Part shown: in pieces, positions 10,205 through 21,461 of the stretch | Layout: each line of letters begins with the position of its first letter | How positions within the stretch are numbered: the stretch's first letter is position 1 | DNA from: Entamoeba histolytica HM-1:IMSS | Lineage: Eukaryota > Evosea > Mastigamoebida > Endamoebidae | NCBI RefSeq assembly: GCF_000208925.1 | Contig: NW_001914860.1 | Location: 63,612-127,611, forward strand | Direction: 5' to 3' | Length of the DNA stretch: 64,000 nucleotides | Translations under genes and position numbers: made by a program | The notes under the pieces: model-generated | The model's input: only the letters and a program-made list of their open reading frames with translations | Databases searched by the model: none | Told to the model about the DNA's origin: nothing

Positions 10205-10280
10205 AAAGTTTTTTTGTGATTTTTCTCTTCTTAAAAGCTTTTTCCAAAATTAAACTTCATCTAAGAATTTTTATTTAATT

Positions 10281-13097
10281 ATGTCTTCAGCACTTCAAAT
10301 CAAATACCTCTTAGAAAATATTGGTAGTTGTCCTCAAAATGAAATTAAAAAGTGGTGTGATGATCTTATAAACATGTTTCCTTTATCTACTAAATCTTTT
10401 AAATCTTTTTATCTACCTATCTATCTAGATTTAAATGGTGTTCAAATTAGATACACGATTGATACCAATTCTACACTTTTTCAATTCACACAAGAAATTT
10501 CAAACAGATTTAAATTACCACAACCATTACATATGAATTTAGGTGATCCAGTTGATCATATTTATTTTGGAAGAAAAATTTCAAGCTTTATTTTGTTTCC
10601 TAATCAAATTATTACGATAAAAACAGAAAGTTTAATCGAACCAACTATGCCAAAAGATGAATATATCACTTTTCCATGGATAGAATATTTTAAAACTTTT
10701 GATAAACTTTTATCAAATTCTAATGAGTATTGCCTTCAGTTGTTGAGAACTCTTTCAAGTATTCCTTTAGACCAATTTGTTTTTGATGTGATAGACTCCC
10801 CGTCTTGTTTAACTGCGTTATTTTTCAATGTATTAAAAGAAAGAACAATTTCTTTAACAGAACAACAATGTATTAATTTAATTAAACAAGCATTTTCTTT
10901 TCCTGGTGAAACCAAGTACTATTCTATTATTTCTGTATTACGGTTGTGTGTATTCAATAACATTTATTTACCAGAAAACTTTATTGAAGAAATCAAACAA
11001 TCAACTCAAAAAGAATCTAAATTATCACTAATTCGACCAATTTATATTTATTTAGGATGTTGTGTCAAAAAAGACTTTCATCAGCAAATTTATTTACCAA
11101 ATATTAAAGATTGTAATGAATTTCAAATTATTAATGCTGCACAACATGATTTTGAGTTAGACGATACACAACTACTATCAGTTTATCAACAAATTACTAC
11201 TTTTATTAATTCACCACAAAAACATAGCGAATCGATAGAAGATTTGTTTGAAACTCCTTTATATTTTATTGCTGACAACAACACTTCTCTACCATTTAGT
11301 GAAAATTTTACAGTATTTTCATATTTATATTTATTAAATTCTCTTGTTAAAAAATATGGTTTTAAGAATATACCACGTACATTGGGAGAGTATTTAGTAT
11401 CTTTTGTACTTCCTCAATGGAAATCATGTTTTGAATCTATTCCACTACTTTCGTTAGGATTTCAATCAATAAATCTTGCACATCATATTCTTTCATATTC
11501 TAATAACCTAAAAAGTATTGTCTCAAAGTATTTAATCAAGTCATGTGAAATTCAATCATCATTAGGAAGAATTGAATTAACTGCAACACCTCGACTGATG
11601 TTAGAAAATCCACAATTAGAAGCATATATTTATATTGCGTCATTTTTATCAATAGAAAATGGAGAGGATAATAGTCTTGTTTCTGTAAGTAAAAAATTTC
11701 TTGAATTTCCTCCTCGGTCTATTGATATAACACCAATTATTACAACACTACAAATACAAGAAAATGATATAGAAGGATTAGTTAGGTTATTAAATACATT
11801 AAATATAAAGTGTAGTTTATTAAATTTTTCTTCCATCTCGACAAATATAATCCCAATACTTTGTTATCACTTTTACTTTCAAGTATATCCTATTCATCCT
11901 GAATATACATACGCACATGGATTTACTTCAGTTCCAAAACATTTCGATCTAATTTCAACTCACACATTAGGTAATTTAACATTTAGTTTAAAAGCAGTTA
12001 TTACAGTAGAAAATAAATTATATTTAAGAAATGGAAATAAGTGGATGTGTTTAGAAAATGGAATTTTAATTGATGTAAATCCAAAAGTATGGAGTAAAAT
12101 TATGAGAGAAGGATTATTTACTCAAATAGTATTGAAAGTTGGTAATGATGTAGTACATAACCCAACAACTATTGAACCAACAATTACACAAAGTGATATA
12201 AGTGATGCATCTATAAGAACTTCAGTACCAAATATTGAATGTATGTCAGTAGAAGAAAAAATAGAATTTCTCAAATATATCATTTGTAGATATCTTGATG
12301 TTCTTAGTTCTGAAGTTTATTATAAAGTATGCGAAGAATTAAAGAAAGAGAATGGAATAATAGTACTTAAATATATTCTTTCTGATAAATTCTTAAATTT
12401 CTTTCAACCTGGAGAAACACTTAATGAAGTAAGAAATGATCTTGTTGACTTAGTGGTATATTTGATGAAGAAACTCGATAAAGATTCACAAAACCTCATT
12501 TGCCAACTTCTTATAACAAAAACACCCAATGCTGGAATGTTAAGACTTTGTTCACAATGTACTGATAATGAAACAATAAAAGAATATTCTTTACAACATT
12601 TTAATGACTTCTTTAAATTTGTAAAAGAAGAAAAACAATCATTCCAACAACTAATAAAAGAAACAATTAATGAATTAGATAAACTTGAACCAATCTATCG
12701 AAATAATGTTGAAATTATTAGAACTATGAAGAAAAGTATTCCAGTTGAAGCAAGTCTTATTCTTAAACGAGTTGGAAATAAAGAAGAAAGAACAAATATG
12801 ATTTCTTCATTCCGATTCCTTCGTTTAGATGATTTAGATAAAATTAAATTCTTAGAATCACTTGATTTAGATACTATGACATCTGAAGATTTGTCTATCC
12901 TCCAAAAGTATAAAAAGAAATTAACAAATGAAAGTAAAGAAGTTTTCGATAAATTTGATCAAATAAATAAAGTACTCAAACAAAGATTTGATGCAAAAAT
13001 GTTCTATGACTATTGTTACGATGCTGTTTGTTTTTGTTTTATATTTATTTATTATATTATTCACCATATTTAGTTCTATGATGTGATGATGAATTAA
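10281..13097 (+). CDS. Large helical protein with UBL-like region; possible degenerate USP-type deubiquitinase
   Basis: Exon 1 is 10281-13025 and exon 2 is 13074-13097, with a 48-bp GTTTGT...TTAG intron at 13026-13073. The product is 922 aa ending AFYDVMMN. About residues 45-120 form a ubiquitin-like stretch (FYLPIYLDLNGVQIRYTI ... FPNQIITIKTES). The bulk is alpha-solenoid. About 570-620 (FSLKAVITVENKLYLRN followed by GNKWMCLENG) faintly resembles the His-box end of USP domains of the USP9X/USP34 type (Y.L.AV..H.G...GHY ... W..F.D..V), but the catalytic His and a Cys box are not visible. If related, it would be a pseudoenzyme scaffold. I hold that relation weakly. The gene itself is secure from its long frame and clean splice at the end. 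Confidence 0.6.
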
Positions 13098-13342
13098 TTG
13101 CATTTTATTTTTCAAATAATAGAATTTCTCATTTGACCCAAAAAGAATAATCATTAAATTTATATTAATCAAATGTATGAAAGACTTAAAATCATAATCA
13201 TCAAAATAAATATTTTTTTTTATTTCCTTCTTTTTTTTGAATGAATTAATATCATTAAAATTGTTTTATAAATCAATTTAATATTTCATGTTTTATAAAA
13301 CATAAAATAATTTAAACCTAATAGTAGATAAAGAATTTGACG

Positions 13343-14209
13343 ATGGCAAAAGAAGAGTACCATAATGTGTTTGAACGAGACGAAAACGGGATTAGAAAAC
13401 TTGACTTAGAGTATGGAGACTTTCCTGATGATGGGTATGATTATTCACAACATTTTGCTGAACGAGGAAATGGGATTTTCATTCAGTCTGATGGTAAAAT
13501 TATACAACCAGAAGATAGAGGGGCTGATGAAATTGAGATTGTAAATGATATTCCTGATGACATTGACCCTGAAATTCTTGCTATGTTAAATGGAGATAAA
13601 GAAACTAATGATATGGATGATGATTTTGTTCAAAAAGCAATGGGAAAGGAAGTTCAAAAAAAAGAGAGAAAAGAAAGGGAAGAAGATCGAGAATTTGAAA
13701 AGACTCTGAAAATGTGGGATAATGATGAAGATGAACCTATTAAAGATGATTTGAGTGATGGTTTAGAGTTTGAAGAACAAAAAGATGATGATATTCCATT
13801 AGATGAAGATATGTTAATTGAAAATGAGCCAGTTGATGGGTTATTTAAGAATGGTAATCCCGTTGATATGTTAGATTTAAACCAAGAGTTTATTGATTTT
13901 GATGAATCAGATGTACAACTTGCCATGAGTTCTGTGAACTTAGAACAGAATCCAAAGAAACACCACCACAATCAACCCAAACAAAGAAAAGAAAAGAAAA
14001 TAACAAAAGAAGACCTTGAAATAGACCCAGCACTTTTGTTAAAACATGCACAACGTGTAATGGTAGATGAACCAGAAGAGACAGAAACTATTGTTGTTCA
14101 AACAGTCGTACAAGAAGATATTCTTCAACATCAAGAAAAAACAAAACCAAAGACAAAACCAAAGAATAAACCAAAAATGGTAAAAGCACCATTAAAGAAA
14201 AAAAAGTAA
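13343..14209 (+). CDS. Ltv1-like 40S ribosome biogenesis factor
   Basis: The 288-aa acidic protein starts at the ATG at 13343; two upstream codons of the open frame, beginning with TTG, are not a start. The N-terminal segment LDLEYGDFPDDGYDYSQHF (about 18-36) matches the conserved Ltv1 motif around DDxYDYxQHL. The next segment, DEIEIVNDIPDDIDPEILAML, fits the family's NES-rich acidic middle. The C-terminus is strongly basic (KTKPKTKPKNKPKMVKAPLK), suggesting rRNA binding. Ltv1 helps assemble the small-subunit beak and export pre-40S particles. It is shorter than fungal Ltv1 (about 460 aa). The motif match is good but short. Confidence 0.75.
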   Translation: MAKEEYHNVFERDENGIRKLDLEYGDFPDDGYDYSQHFAERGNGIFIQSDGKIIQPEDRGADEIEIVNDIPDDIDPEILAMLNGDKETNDMDDDFVQKAMGKEVQKKERKEREEDREFEKTLKMWDNDEDEPIKDDLSDGLEFEEQKDDDIPLDEDMLIENEPVDGLFKNGNPVDMLDLNQEFIDFDESDVQLAMSSVNLEQNPKKHHHNQPKQRKEKKITKEDLEIDPALLLKHAQRVMVDEPEETETIVVQTVVQEDILQHQEKTKPKTKPKNKPKMVKAPLKKKK

Positions 14210-14423
14210 CTCTTAATTTTTATTACATTAATTTTTGATTTATTTCTAGTTAATACATCCAGTTATTAAAATTATTATGTGAATATTATAAGTGTGATTA
14301 ACAAATTATATTCAAAGATTATTGAAATAAATTAGGAAGAAGTATATTTTATATGAAAAATTTATTCACAAAAAGTTAAAATAAAAAATGAAAAAAAAAC
14401 TGAAATTTTAATAAATAATAAGA

Positions 14424-17400
14424 ATGTCACGAAGACGTCAAAATGAAAAGGACCAAGCACTTGAACTTCTAGGAAAAGCTAGAGAAGGTAAAATTGACAT
14501 GGAGGAAGTGGCAATAAATTGTATTGCACAAGATGGGTTTGATAATATTGATGATATTGATATTGAAGATTTAAAGAATGAAAGTATTAAAGAAGAATCA
14601 AAAGAAGAAGTTGGAGGTAAGAAGATGGTTCAACAAAAGTTAGTTATTGAAGGAAAGATTAATCCAGAGGTTAAAGAAATGATTAAAGAAAAAACCGAAA
14701 TTACTATTTCAAAAGAAAAGGCTCCACCAATCAAAATGCCAAAAAAATTTATTCTTAATGTTCCTAAAAAAACAGACACTAATGTAATGAAAAATGTCCC
14801 AATACAAAATTTAGATTTCTTCTATATTGATTTAGTAAGTGTTACTACAATGAAAGGTTGTGTCTTTTTAATAGGAAAAGTAAAAGGAGATAATGGATTT
14901 ATTTCTTGTTCAATTCTTGTCAAAGGTATTAGAAGAGTTTTGTTTGTTGAACCAAAAAATGAATTTATCAATAAGCCAAAAGAAGTAATAGAAGAATTAA
15001 AGAGACATTATAAATCAACCAATGTAGTATTTGTTGAAGCAACAAAAGAAATGATTATTAATCCACAAGATACAAATGATAATAAAGAGTTATTAGAAAA
15101 AAAGGTTATCAAAGGGATTCAAGTTGAATGTTATTTTGATGATAAAGAATTAAATGATACTGGAAAAACTTATGAAAAAGTTTATCAAAAAACATTGACA
15201 TGTGAAGAAGTGTTTCTTAGTAATTATTCAATATTTGGTCCATCTTGGATTAAATTTAATGGATTAACTGTTGTACGCACTTCTGTAGAACAAAAGTCAT
15301 GGTGTTTAAGGGAATACATTTTAGACCTCAAAAAAGTTAATCCTAAAACATCAATTAAAACTTCTATAACAAACACACTTATTCCTCCTTTAAATATTTG
15401 TTCTATTGAAACAATTTGTTTAAATGAAGAGAAAACAAAAAAACCAATGATGATTTCATTAGATGTAGTTAAAAGTGTTCCTATGAGTCATAGTATGAAG
15501 GCATGGAGAGATGATGTTTATACTTTTTATATAAATCAAGGAGTTAAGTGTTCAAAAGGAATGGAAGCAAAAGACCAAAGAGAACTTTTGTTAAAAGTAT
15601 GTAATTTCATTCAACAACATGACATTGACCTGATTATATCACATGACATGACAACAACATTAATGCCATTTTTTGATATCATTGAATCATCAGGGGAGGT
15701 TTCTGCTTATTCTAAATTTGGAAGACTAAAAAGGACACTCACTAATATTAAATCAAAAGATAATAAAGATGGTACTTTTGCAGGAAAAACCTTCTTTTCT
15801 GGAAGGTTGTTAGCAGATACGTTTGTATTATCAAAAGAATTCTTAAAGTCCGAAAAAATTAATGACTTAAATACTTTAACAAGTCATTATCTTGGAATTC
15901 AAAGAGAGTATAATATTGATGATTTGACATGTTCAAGTGACATTGAACTTGCATTACAAGACAAAAATAAAATTGAGAGTATTAGGAATTATCTTGAAGA
16001 AAATTCTAGGTTAGTCATAAAACTTTGTAATCAAATGAATGCAATTGCAATGACCAAAGAATTAACTAACTTGGCTGGTAATATTTGGAGTCATTCTTTC
16101 TTTGGAAAGAGAGCAGAACGAGTTGAGTATTTACTTCTTCATGAATTTATTAAACAAACAACATTGTATATTTTACCAGATAAAAAGTTTGGGGAAGGAA
16201 GTCAACATAAAAAATATGCTGGTGGGTTAGTTTTAGAACCTGTTAAAGATTTTTACTCAGATCCAATTTTATTAATAGATTTCAAATCCTTATACCCATC
16301 AATTATTATGGAATTTGGTGTTTGTTTTCTTAATTCTCAACTTGGAGGAGAGAATAATAAATCAATGTTACCAGAAATTATTAAAAAACTGGTTATGAGA
16401 AGAAGACAAATTGTAAGTGAAATGGAAAGGTTAGGAGATAAAGATGAAATTAAAAAAGCACAATTAAATACACAACAACTATCTGTAAAAGTAATGACTA
16501 ACTCTATTTATGGTTGTCTTGGATTTAAAGGAAGTAGGTTTTATTGTCAAAAAATTGCTGAATGGATTACTAGTAAAGGAAGAACTATTTTAACAAATAC
16601 ATGTGAACAAGTTCAAAAAATGGATATTCAAGTAATTTATGGAGATACTGATTCATTAATGGTTAGACCACCAAAAATTAGTATGAATGATTTAAAAACT
16701 TTTGGCAATAATTTATGTGCACAAATTAATAAAAGTTATAAATCATTAGAAATTGAAATTGATGCAATATTTGAAAAATTATTATTATTAAGAAAGAAGA
16801 GATATGCTGCTACAATGATTCTTGATGGAGGTAAAAAGAAAAAAGAGTTAAAAGGGTTAGACGTTGTAAGGAGAGAATGGTGTCCTCTATCTAAAGAAAT
16901 AGGATATTATTGTATAGACTTAATATTGTCTGATCCAGGATTAGTTAAAATGCAACAAATATTAGAAATTTATTTTAAAAATATGGCAGAAAAATTAAGA
17001 AGTGGTAAAGTTGATATTCACCAATTAGTTATTACTAAAGGATTGAATAAAGATCCCCAATCATATCCACAAAAGACTGATCATGTAGCCGCTGCATTAA
17101 AATCAAGTAAACATTATAAAGCTGGTGATCAAGTTAAATATTTAATTGAAAAAGGAGATAATACAAAATCAAGTAGTGATAGATCAATTCCACTTGATGT
17201 TGTTGAAAAATTAGAGAAATTTGAACCTGACTATGAGTATTATTTAGATACACAAATTTATGCACCAGTTTCAAGGTTATTTGAAGTATTTCCTAGGATG
17301 AATATTAAAATTAGAGAATGGCTTGGATTAAATCCAACAACAAATTTGTATAGTAGAATTGCTGTGACAACAAATAAAAGTGGTTTATGGTTAGGTTTTG

Positions 17401-17822
17401 AAATTGAATGTAGTGAATGTAAAAAAGTATTTACATACAGAGCATATCAAGAAAGAGATATGAAGTGCAGATGTCCAGAATGTAAGAAATTATATACATC
17501 TACTGACTTAGTTTCTAAAGGAAAACAATATATGGAAAAGGTATTAGATGAGTATTTAAAACAAGAAGTATCTTGTAATGATTGTGGAAAAATTTATACT
17601 AAGGCAGGAAATAATGCAGTTTATGATGACTCTTTTGATTGTTGTGGAAAGAACTATGAATTTAATATTAAAAAGAATGATGTCATAGAAAAATTAACAA
17701 GTCTTTATGTTATTACATCATCAAGACTTAACGATCAACAAAAAATTGATTATGATATTGATGCATTACATTCATCAGTAAAAGGATTTTTAGATAAACC
17801 ATGTTTACAAAGAGGAAGATAA
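14424..17822 (+). CDS. DNA polymerase alpha catalytic subunit
   Basis: The 1132-aa family-B polymerase synthesises the RNA-DNA primers at replication origins and on the lagging strand. The N-terminus has the MSRRRQNEKDQALELLGKAREG helix typical of Pol alpha. An exonuclease-like fold without its acidic triad follows. Polymerase motifs are A at about residue 619 (DFKSLYPSII), B at about 689 (KVMTNSIYGCLGF) and C at about 739 (YGDTDS, Asp 741 and 743). The C-terminus has two zinc modules (CSECKKVF...CRCPECKKLY near 996, and CNDCGKIY...CCGKNYE near 1051) that bind the B subunit. It is about 300 residues shorter than animal orthologues, mostly in the N-terminal region. It is intronless. Confidence 0.97.
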   Translation: MSRRRQNEKDQALELLGKAREGKIDMEEVAINCIAQDGFDNIDDIDIEDLKNESIKEESKEEVGGKKMVQQKLVIEGKINPEVKEMIKEKTEITISKEKAPPIKMPKKFILNVPKKTDTNVMKNVPIQNLDFFYIDLVSVTTMKGCVFLIGKVKGDNGFISCSILVKGIRRVLFVEPKNEFINKPKEVIEELKRHYKSTNVVFVEATKEMIINPQDTNDNKELLEKKVIKGIQVECYFDDKELNDTGKTYEKVYQKTLTCEEVFLSNYSIFGPSWIKFNGLTVVRTSVEQKSWCLREYILDLKKVNPKTSIKTSITNTLIPPLNICSIETICLNEEKTKKPMMISLDVVKSVPMSHSMKAWRDDVYTFYINQGVKCSKGMEAKDQRELLLKVCNFIQQHDIDLIISHDMTTTLMPFFDIIESSGEVSAYSKFGRLKRTLTNIKSKDNKDGTFAGKTFFSGRLLADTFVLSKEFLKSEKINDLNTLTSHYLGIQREYNIDDLTCSSDIELALQDKNKIESIRNYLEENSRLVIKLCNQMNAIAMTKELTNLAGNIWSHSFFGKRAERVEYLLLHEFIKQTTLYILPDKKFGEGSQHKKYAGGLVLEPVKDFYSDPILLIDFKSLYPSIIMEFGVCFLNSQLGGENNKSMLPEIIKKLVMRRRQIVSEMERLGDKDEIKKAQLNTQQLSVKVMTNSIYGCLGFKGSRFYCQKIAEWITSKGRTILTNTCEQVQKMDIQVIYGDTDSLMVRPPKISMNDLKTFGNNLCAQINKSYKSLEIEIDAIFEKLLLLRKKRYAATMILDGGKKKKELKGLDVVRREWCPLSKEIGYYCIDLILSDPGLVKMQQILEIYFKNMAEKLRSGKVDIHQLVITKGLNKDPQSYPQKTDHVAAALKSSKHYKAGDQVKYLIEKGDNTKSSSDRSIPLDVVEKLEKFEPDYEYYLDTQIYAPVSRLFEVFPRMNIKIREWLGLNPTTNLYSRIAVTTNKSGLWLGFEIECSECKKVFTYRAYQERDMKCRCPECKKLYTSTDLVSKGKQYMEKVLDEYLKQEVSCNDCGKIYTKAGNNAVYDDSFDCCGKNYEFNIKKNDVIEKLTSLYVITSSRLNDQQKIDYDIDALHSSVKGFLDKPCLQRGR

Positions 17823-18400
17823 AATGAAAATAATTGAATTAATAAAACCTTTTTTAAAAAGTTCATGACTACTACTATCAATCTAACCAAATAGTATTAC
17901 CAAATAGTATTTTGAAGGCAGGATAATTTTAACTGAAAATCTAGAATTTATAAGTTATGAATACAATTTAGTTTTGATTAATAATTCTTTTCTTTTCATA
18001 CTGGTTGGTTATTATTAAAAAAGTATAAAACAATCAACATAAATATGTCTTATTTGTTACAAGATAATAATTAATTATTAACAAATAGTAAACTTCACAC
18101 TTTTAATAAAAGGAACCAATTTTATTAGTTTAATAATTATAGTAATTAATGTTCTACTGAATTGGTAAAGACTCTTCTGAAGTAGAAAGTTTTTTAATAT
18201 ATATTAAACAACAATTCCTCAATTGAACTAAAGGTTGAACCATTATTATTTCTTTTGTTTTAAATTTGCGAAAAAATAAAAAATAAAAAACGGTAATAGT
18301 AAAAATTAATAATCCATTTAAATTAAATAAAATGACAGTCAAAATGCCTACCCATTAAAAAAAGGTAAAAAAAAGATTTTAGTTTAATTTTTTGTTGGGA
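17823..18400. other. Intergenic spacer with 13-bp tandem repeat
   Basis: This spacer holds a perfect 13-bp tandem duplication (ACCAAATAGTATT, 17886-17898 and 17899-17911). A minus-strand frame of about 62 codons (18154-18342) contains a hydrophobic stretch but no upstream ATG. I see no supported gene. Confidence 0.6.
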
Positions 18401-20443
18401 ATGAACAACTTCCAAATTCTTATTTTATTAATAAGTATTTGTTCTGCAGAAATACTTAATGATGGAGTTCCATTTAAGCTCAATGGAATTAATTCTGTTT
18501 CATTAGACTATTCAATTAATCCAAAACACAGAAATAATAAGATTAGAAGTTATATTACATTAGATGCTACGTCACAAACATCAATTAAAATCTCTATGTC
18601 TATTAATGGTAAAGAAATCATTCCTCTTCAAGAGTATATAGAACCTATTGCAATTGAAGAAATTGATGAATATAAAAATGCTGTTCATAAAATTACTGTT
18701 TCTTCTTCAGCTCCAATGAGTGGAGTAATTACTGCAGCTGGTGCAATATATCTTTCTGATTGTTCTCCTGTTACATTTGATTCTTCTAATTTCAATTATA
18801 TGGTTCACTTTATTTATGAAGCAAAGAATACTCATTTCTCACATGAAAATGATTGCACACTTATTTCTTCTTTACTTCTTAATTTTACTAAAGGAGTATC
18901 TTTTTATTTTGAACAAGAACCAAATAGTCAGTCAACAAGTGAATTTAATAAATATTCTCTTTACCAATACATCCCAGTTTTTGAAGATGGAACTGTTTTT
19001 ATTCATGCATTAGGAATTGAAGGAGGAGTTCAAGAAGCAACAGTAAATTCATTTTTAACTCTTCAATATCTTAATGATTGTAATGGAAAGAAACAAAAAA
19101 TTCATTTAGAATCAAGTGGGTCTTATGCATTTTATAGAGTACTTCAAGTAACTGCTTCTGTTTCTGGTCTTCCATTATCAATAATCGAGTCAAGTCAATT
19201 TGATGGAACAATGGAAGTGTATTATGGAATTTGTAATGCAGAAAAAATAGGTGATATTAAAAGTGGAGATGACACTATTCTTTTAGCTAATAATTGGTCT
19301 AATAATAATTTTGCTATTATAGTTAAATATAACGTTCCAAAGCCTATTGACATTGAAGTTATTCATTACGAAGTTATTGCTCTTTCATCAACAAATGAAT
19401 TCTTTATGCATAGTGATGTAGCTTATGGATCATTCTCCTTATGTGGTTTAACACAAACTACTAAAATTACAACTTCTCTTGACCAAACAATTACAATTTC
19501 TACTGGAATTGATACTGTCCCAATTGAGGATGCAACTAGTTCTTCCAAAGAAATTGTTAAACAAAATTTAGAAGGTGGTAGTTATATAGTATTGTTTAAA
19601 GGTAAATATGGAATTGTAGAAACTACCTTTGAAGTTTCAAATGATATTTTTGAATTACCACCAGAAGGAACTTCCAGAATTGGATGTTCAAATGCTGTTT
19701 ATTCAGTAATTGTTGAAGAAGGAGCAATGGACTATTTTGTAATGTTAAAATCACTTGAAGTAGAATCAACATATACAATTTATGTAGACCAAAATATTGA
19801 TAATTTAAATGAAAACGCACAATTCTCATCAAATAAAGGACAAGTTTATGTTTCTAATATTCATTATCCATTTGAAAATTATTCAATTACAACTGGTCAA
19901 TATTATATCAAAATTATCAACTTCCCAACAAATGCACATTCTCAAGTACAACACTCAGGATCAATAGAGCTATGTGATAATGTTACTAAAACAGTTACTG
20001 TAACAAAAGATTATCAATACGCTCGAATTATTTTGAAAGGTTGGAATGATGAATATACATTTACTTCATCTTGCAATTTAGACTTTGTTGTTAATGGTGA
20101 ATATAATACTTTTGGAAACCCAAGACCACTTGATGAAAATGCTCAATTTAAAACAACAGGCACAAATTTCACAATAAAATACTCAGACCCAGCTTTTAGT
20201 AACAGTATTTCTCATGTTGGATTTAGAAGTACAGATGGAAAAGAACATGAATGTACTATTCAATATAGTACAGTGTCATATAAAATAATACGTATCCATA
20301 CTGGATTTAATACTGTTGACTTAATTTTATGTTGTTGTGGTGGACTATTATTGTTAATTTTCATTGCCTATATTGCATTGATTGTCATTGGTCTTGTTAA
20401 AGGCTGGCTTAAACCAAGTTGTTCAGTGAAGAAAATTGAATAA
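18401..20443 (+). CDS. Type I membrane protein with large extracytoplasmic region, unknown
   Basis: The 680-aa protein starts at the ATG at 18401; the longer frame begins with TTG at 18392. It has a signal peptide (about 1-16, MNNFQILILLISICSA), a beta-rich lumenal or extracellular region of about 620 residues with several N-glycosylation sequons and scattered Cys, then one membrane segment near the C-terminus (LILCCCGGLLLLIFIAYIAL) and a short basic tail ending SVKKIE. The Cys triplet at the membrane boundary may be palmitoylated. The KKxE-like end (KKIE) is close to a dilysine retrieval signal, so ER-Golgi residence is possible; this is inference. I do not recognise the lumenal domain. Confidence 0.75.
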   Translation: MNNFQILILLISICSAEILNDGVPFKLNGINSVSLDYSINPKHRNNKIRSYITLDATSQTSIKISMSINGKEIIPLQEYIEPIAIEEIDEYKNAVHKITVSSSAPMSGVITAAGAIYLSDCSPVTFDSSNFNYMVHFIYEAKNTHFSHENDCTLISSLLLNFTKGVSFYFEQEPNSQSTSEFNKYSLYQYIPVFEDGTVFIHALGIEGGVQEATVNSFLTLQYLNDCNGKKQKIHLESSGSYAFYRVLQVTASVSGLPLSIIESSQFDGTMEVYYGICNAEKIGDIKSGDDTILLANNWSNNNFAIIVKYNVPKPIDIEVIHYEVIALSSTNEFFMHSDVAYGSFSLCGLTQTTKITTSLDQTITISTGIDTVPIEDATSSSKEIVKQNLEGGSYIVLFKGKYGIVETTFEVSNDIFELPPEGTSRIGCSNAVYSVIVEEGAMDYFVMLKSLEVESTYTIYVDQNIDNLNENAQFSSNKGQVYVSNIHYPFENYSITTGQYYIKIINFPTNAHSQVQHSGSIELCDNVTKTVTVTKDYQYARIILKGWNDEYTFTSSCNLDFVVNGEYNTFGNPRPLDENAQFKTTGTNFTIKYSDPAFSNSISHVGFRSTDGKEHECTIQYSTVSYKIIRIHTGFNTVDLILCCCGGLLLLIFIAYIALIVIGLVKGWLKPSCSVKKIE

Positions 20444-20466
20444 TTCATTTTTATTTTCTTAGATAG

Positions 20467-20895
20467 GTTACTATTTGGACAATTAATGTTGATCTTCAAG
20501 TGTTATATAAACAAGCCACAAGAAAGAATATATTAGGATTTGATAAAAATTTTAATTCTAAAATATTTAAATATGGAAGTTATGAAACATATTATTATGA
20601 TATAGAACTTTGGTACTCTTTATTAGCACGTTCTAAAGTTCCTTTCCTCACATTCAATTCACAAGATGATCCTATTGCAATATCAAGTAAAGGAAGTCGA
20701 TCAAGAATATCTAATGCCATTCATGCTTCTTCAAACACAATCTCTATTTTCACTCAAACAGGAGGACATTTGGGGTGGGTTGGAAAGAAAAAGGGGTCAG
20801 CTGGATGGGATGATTCTGTTGCATTACAGTATTTTGATGCATTAGTTGAGTTAAACAAAACTGGAGAATTGGAAAATCTCATTAATCAAAATTAA
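20467..20895 (+). pseudogene. 5'-truncated alpha/beta hydrolase (YheT/ABHD-like) remnant
   Basis: The open frame from the stop at 20464-20466 to 20895 encodes only the C-terminal third of an alpha/beta hydrolase. Visible parts are GFDKNFNSKIFKYGSYETYYYD, the Asp-loop VPFLTFNSQDDPI and the catalytic His region TGGHLGWVG. These match the EMB8/YheT/ABHD1-3 family. The nucleophile Ser and core sheet are absent, and no ATG opens the frame; the nearest upstream gene ends at 20443. A CTTAG acceptor-like sequence at 20459-20463 suggests this may be the last exon of a gene whose front was lost. It is most likely a decayed fragment; retention as a short protein is possible but unlikely. Confidence 0.7.
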
Positions 20896-21461
20896 TTTTA
20901 TTTCGTTATATATCACATATTTAGTTAAATATTCTATGAAAATAGAATTAGTTTTTGTTTTTTTATTGATTTAAAAATACAACATATTCATAGTATCATG
21001 TTTTATCATATTTTGCTCTTAATAAATTCATTTTTCTTAAAATAAATTTAAAAGACTCTTTTTAAAATAAGATTTTACCTATCATCTCAATAGAGAAAAA
21101 ATTTGTTTATTCTCTTACTACTTTCATTTGTCATTTCATATTTTGGAGTGGTTAATTTCATAAAGTCTTATCAATTCTTGTGTTTTACAAAAGTCTAACT
21201 TCAAAATTTATTAATGGAGTTATTCAAAAAATAGTTGAGGGTGAATAATAATAGAACACCCTCCCCATCGTTTTATTGGTCAATTTAATCTTGAAAAGAA
21301 GAGAAAAGAATGTTAGTTGAGGGGATGATGTGGATAATCATGTTTGTATTAAAACTGAAATAGTATGAAAGTAAGAATCAAAACAATAAATCTGTAGATT
21401 TCTAAAATATTTTTGTCACTTTCTTATTCTTTTTTTCATGTTTATCTTCTTTATTTAAAGA
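20896..21461. other. Intergenic spacer, no gene seen
   Basis: AT-rich spacer upstream of eIF5A. It contains a locally GC-richer patch (about 21238-21275, CACCCTCCCCATCG) that stands out from the background but has no feature I can name. TTTATTTAAAG close to the eIF5A start resembles the Entamoeba TATA-like element but is very near the ATG. Confidence 0.5.

Noticed and set aside
18154..18342. 62-codon minus-strand frame with a membrane-like segment
   Set aside because: It opens with TTG, has no upstream in-frame ATG before a stop, and no partner exon is visible.
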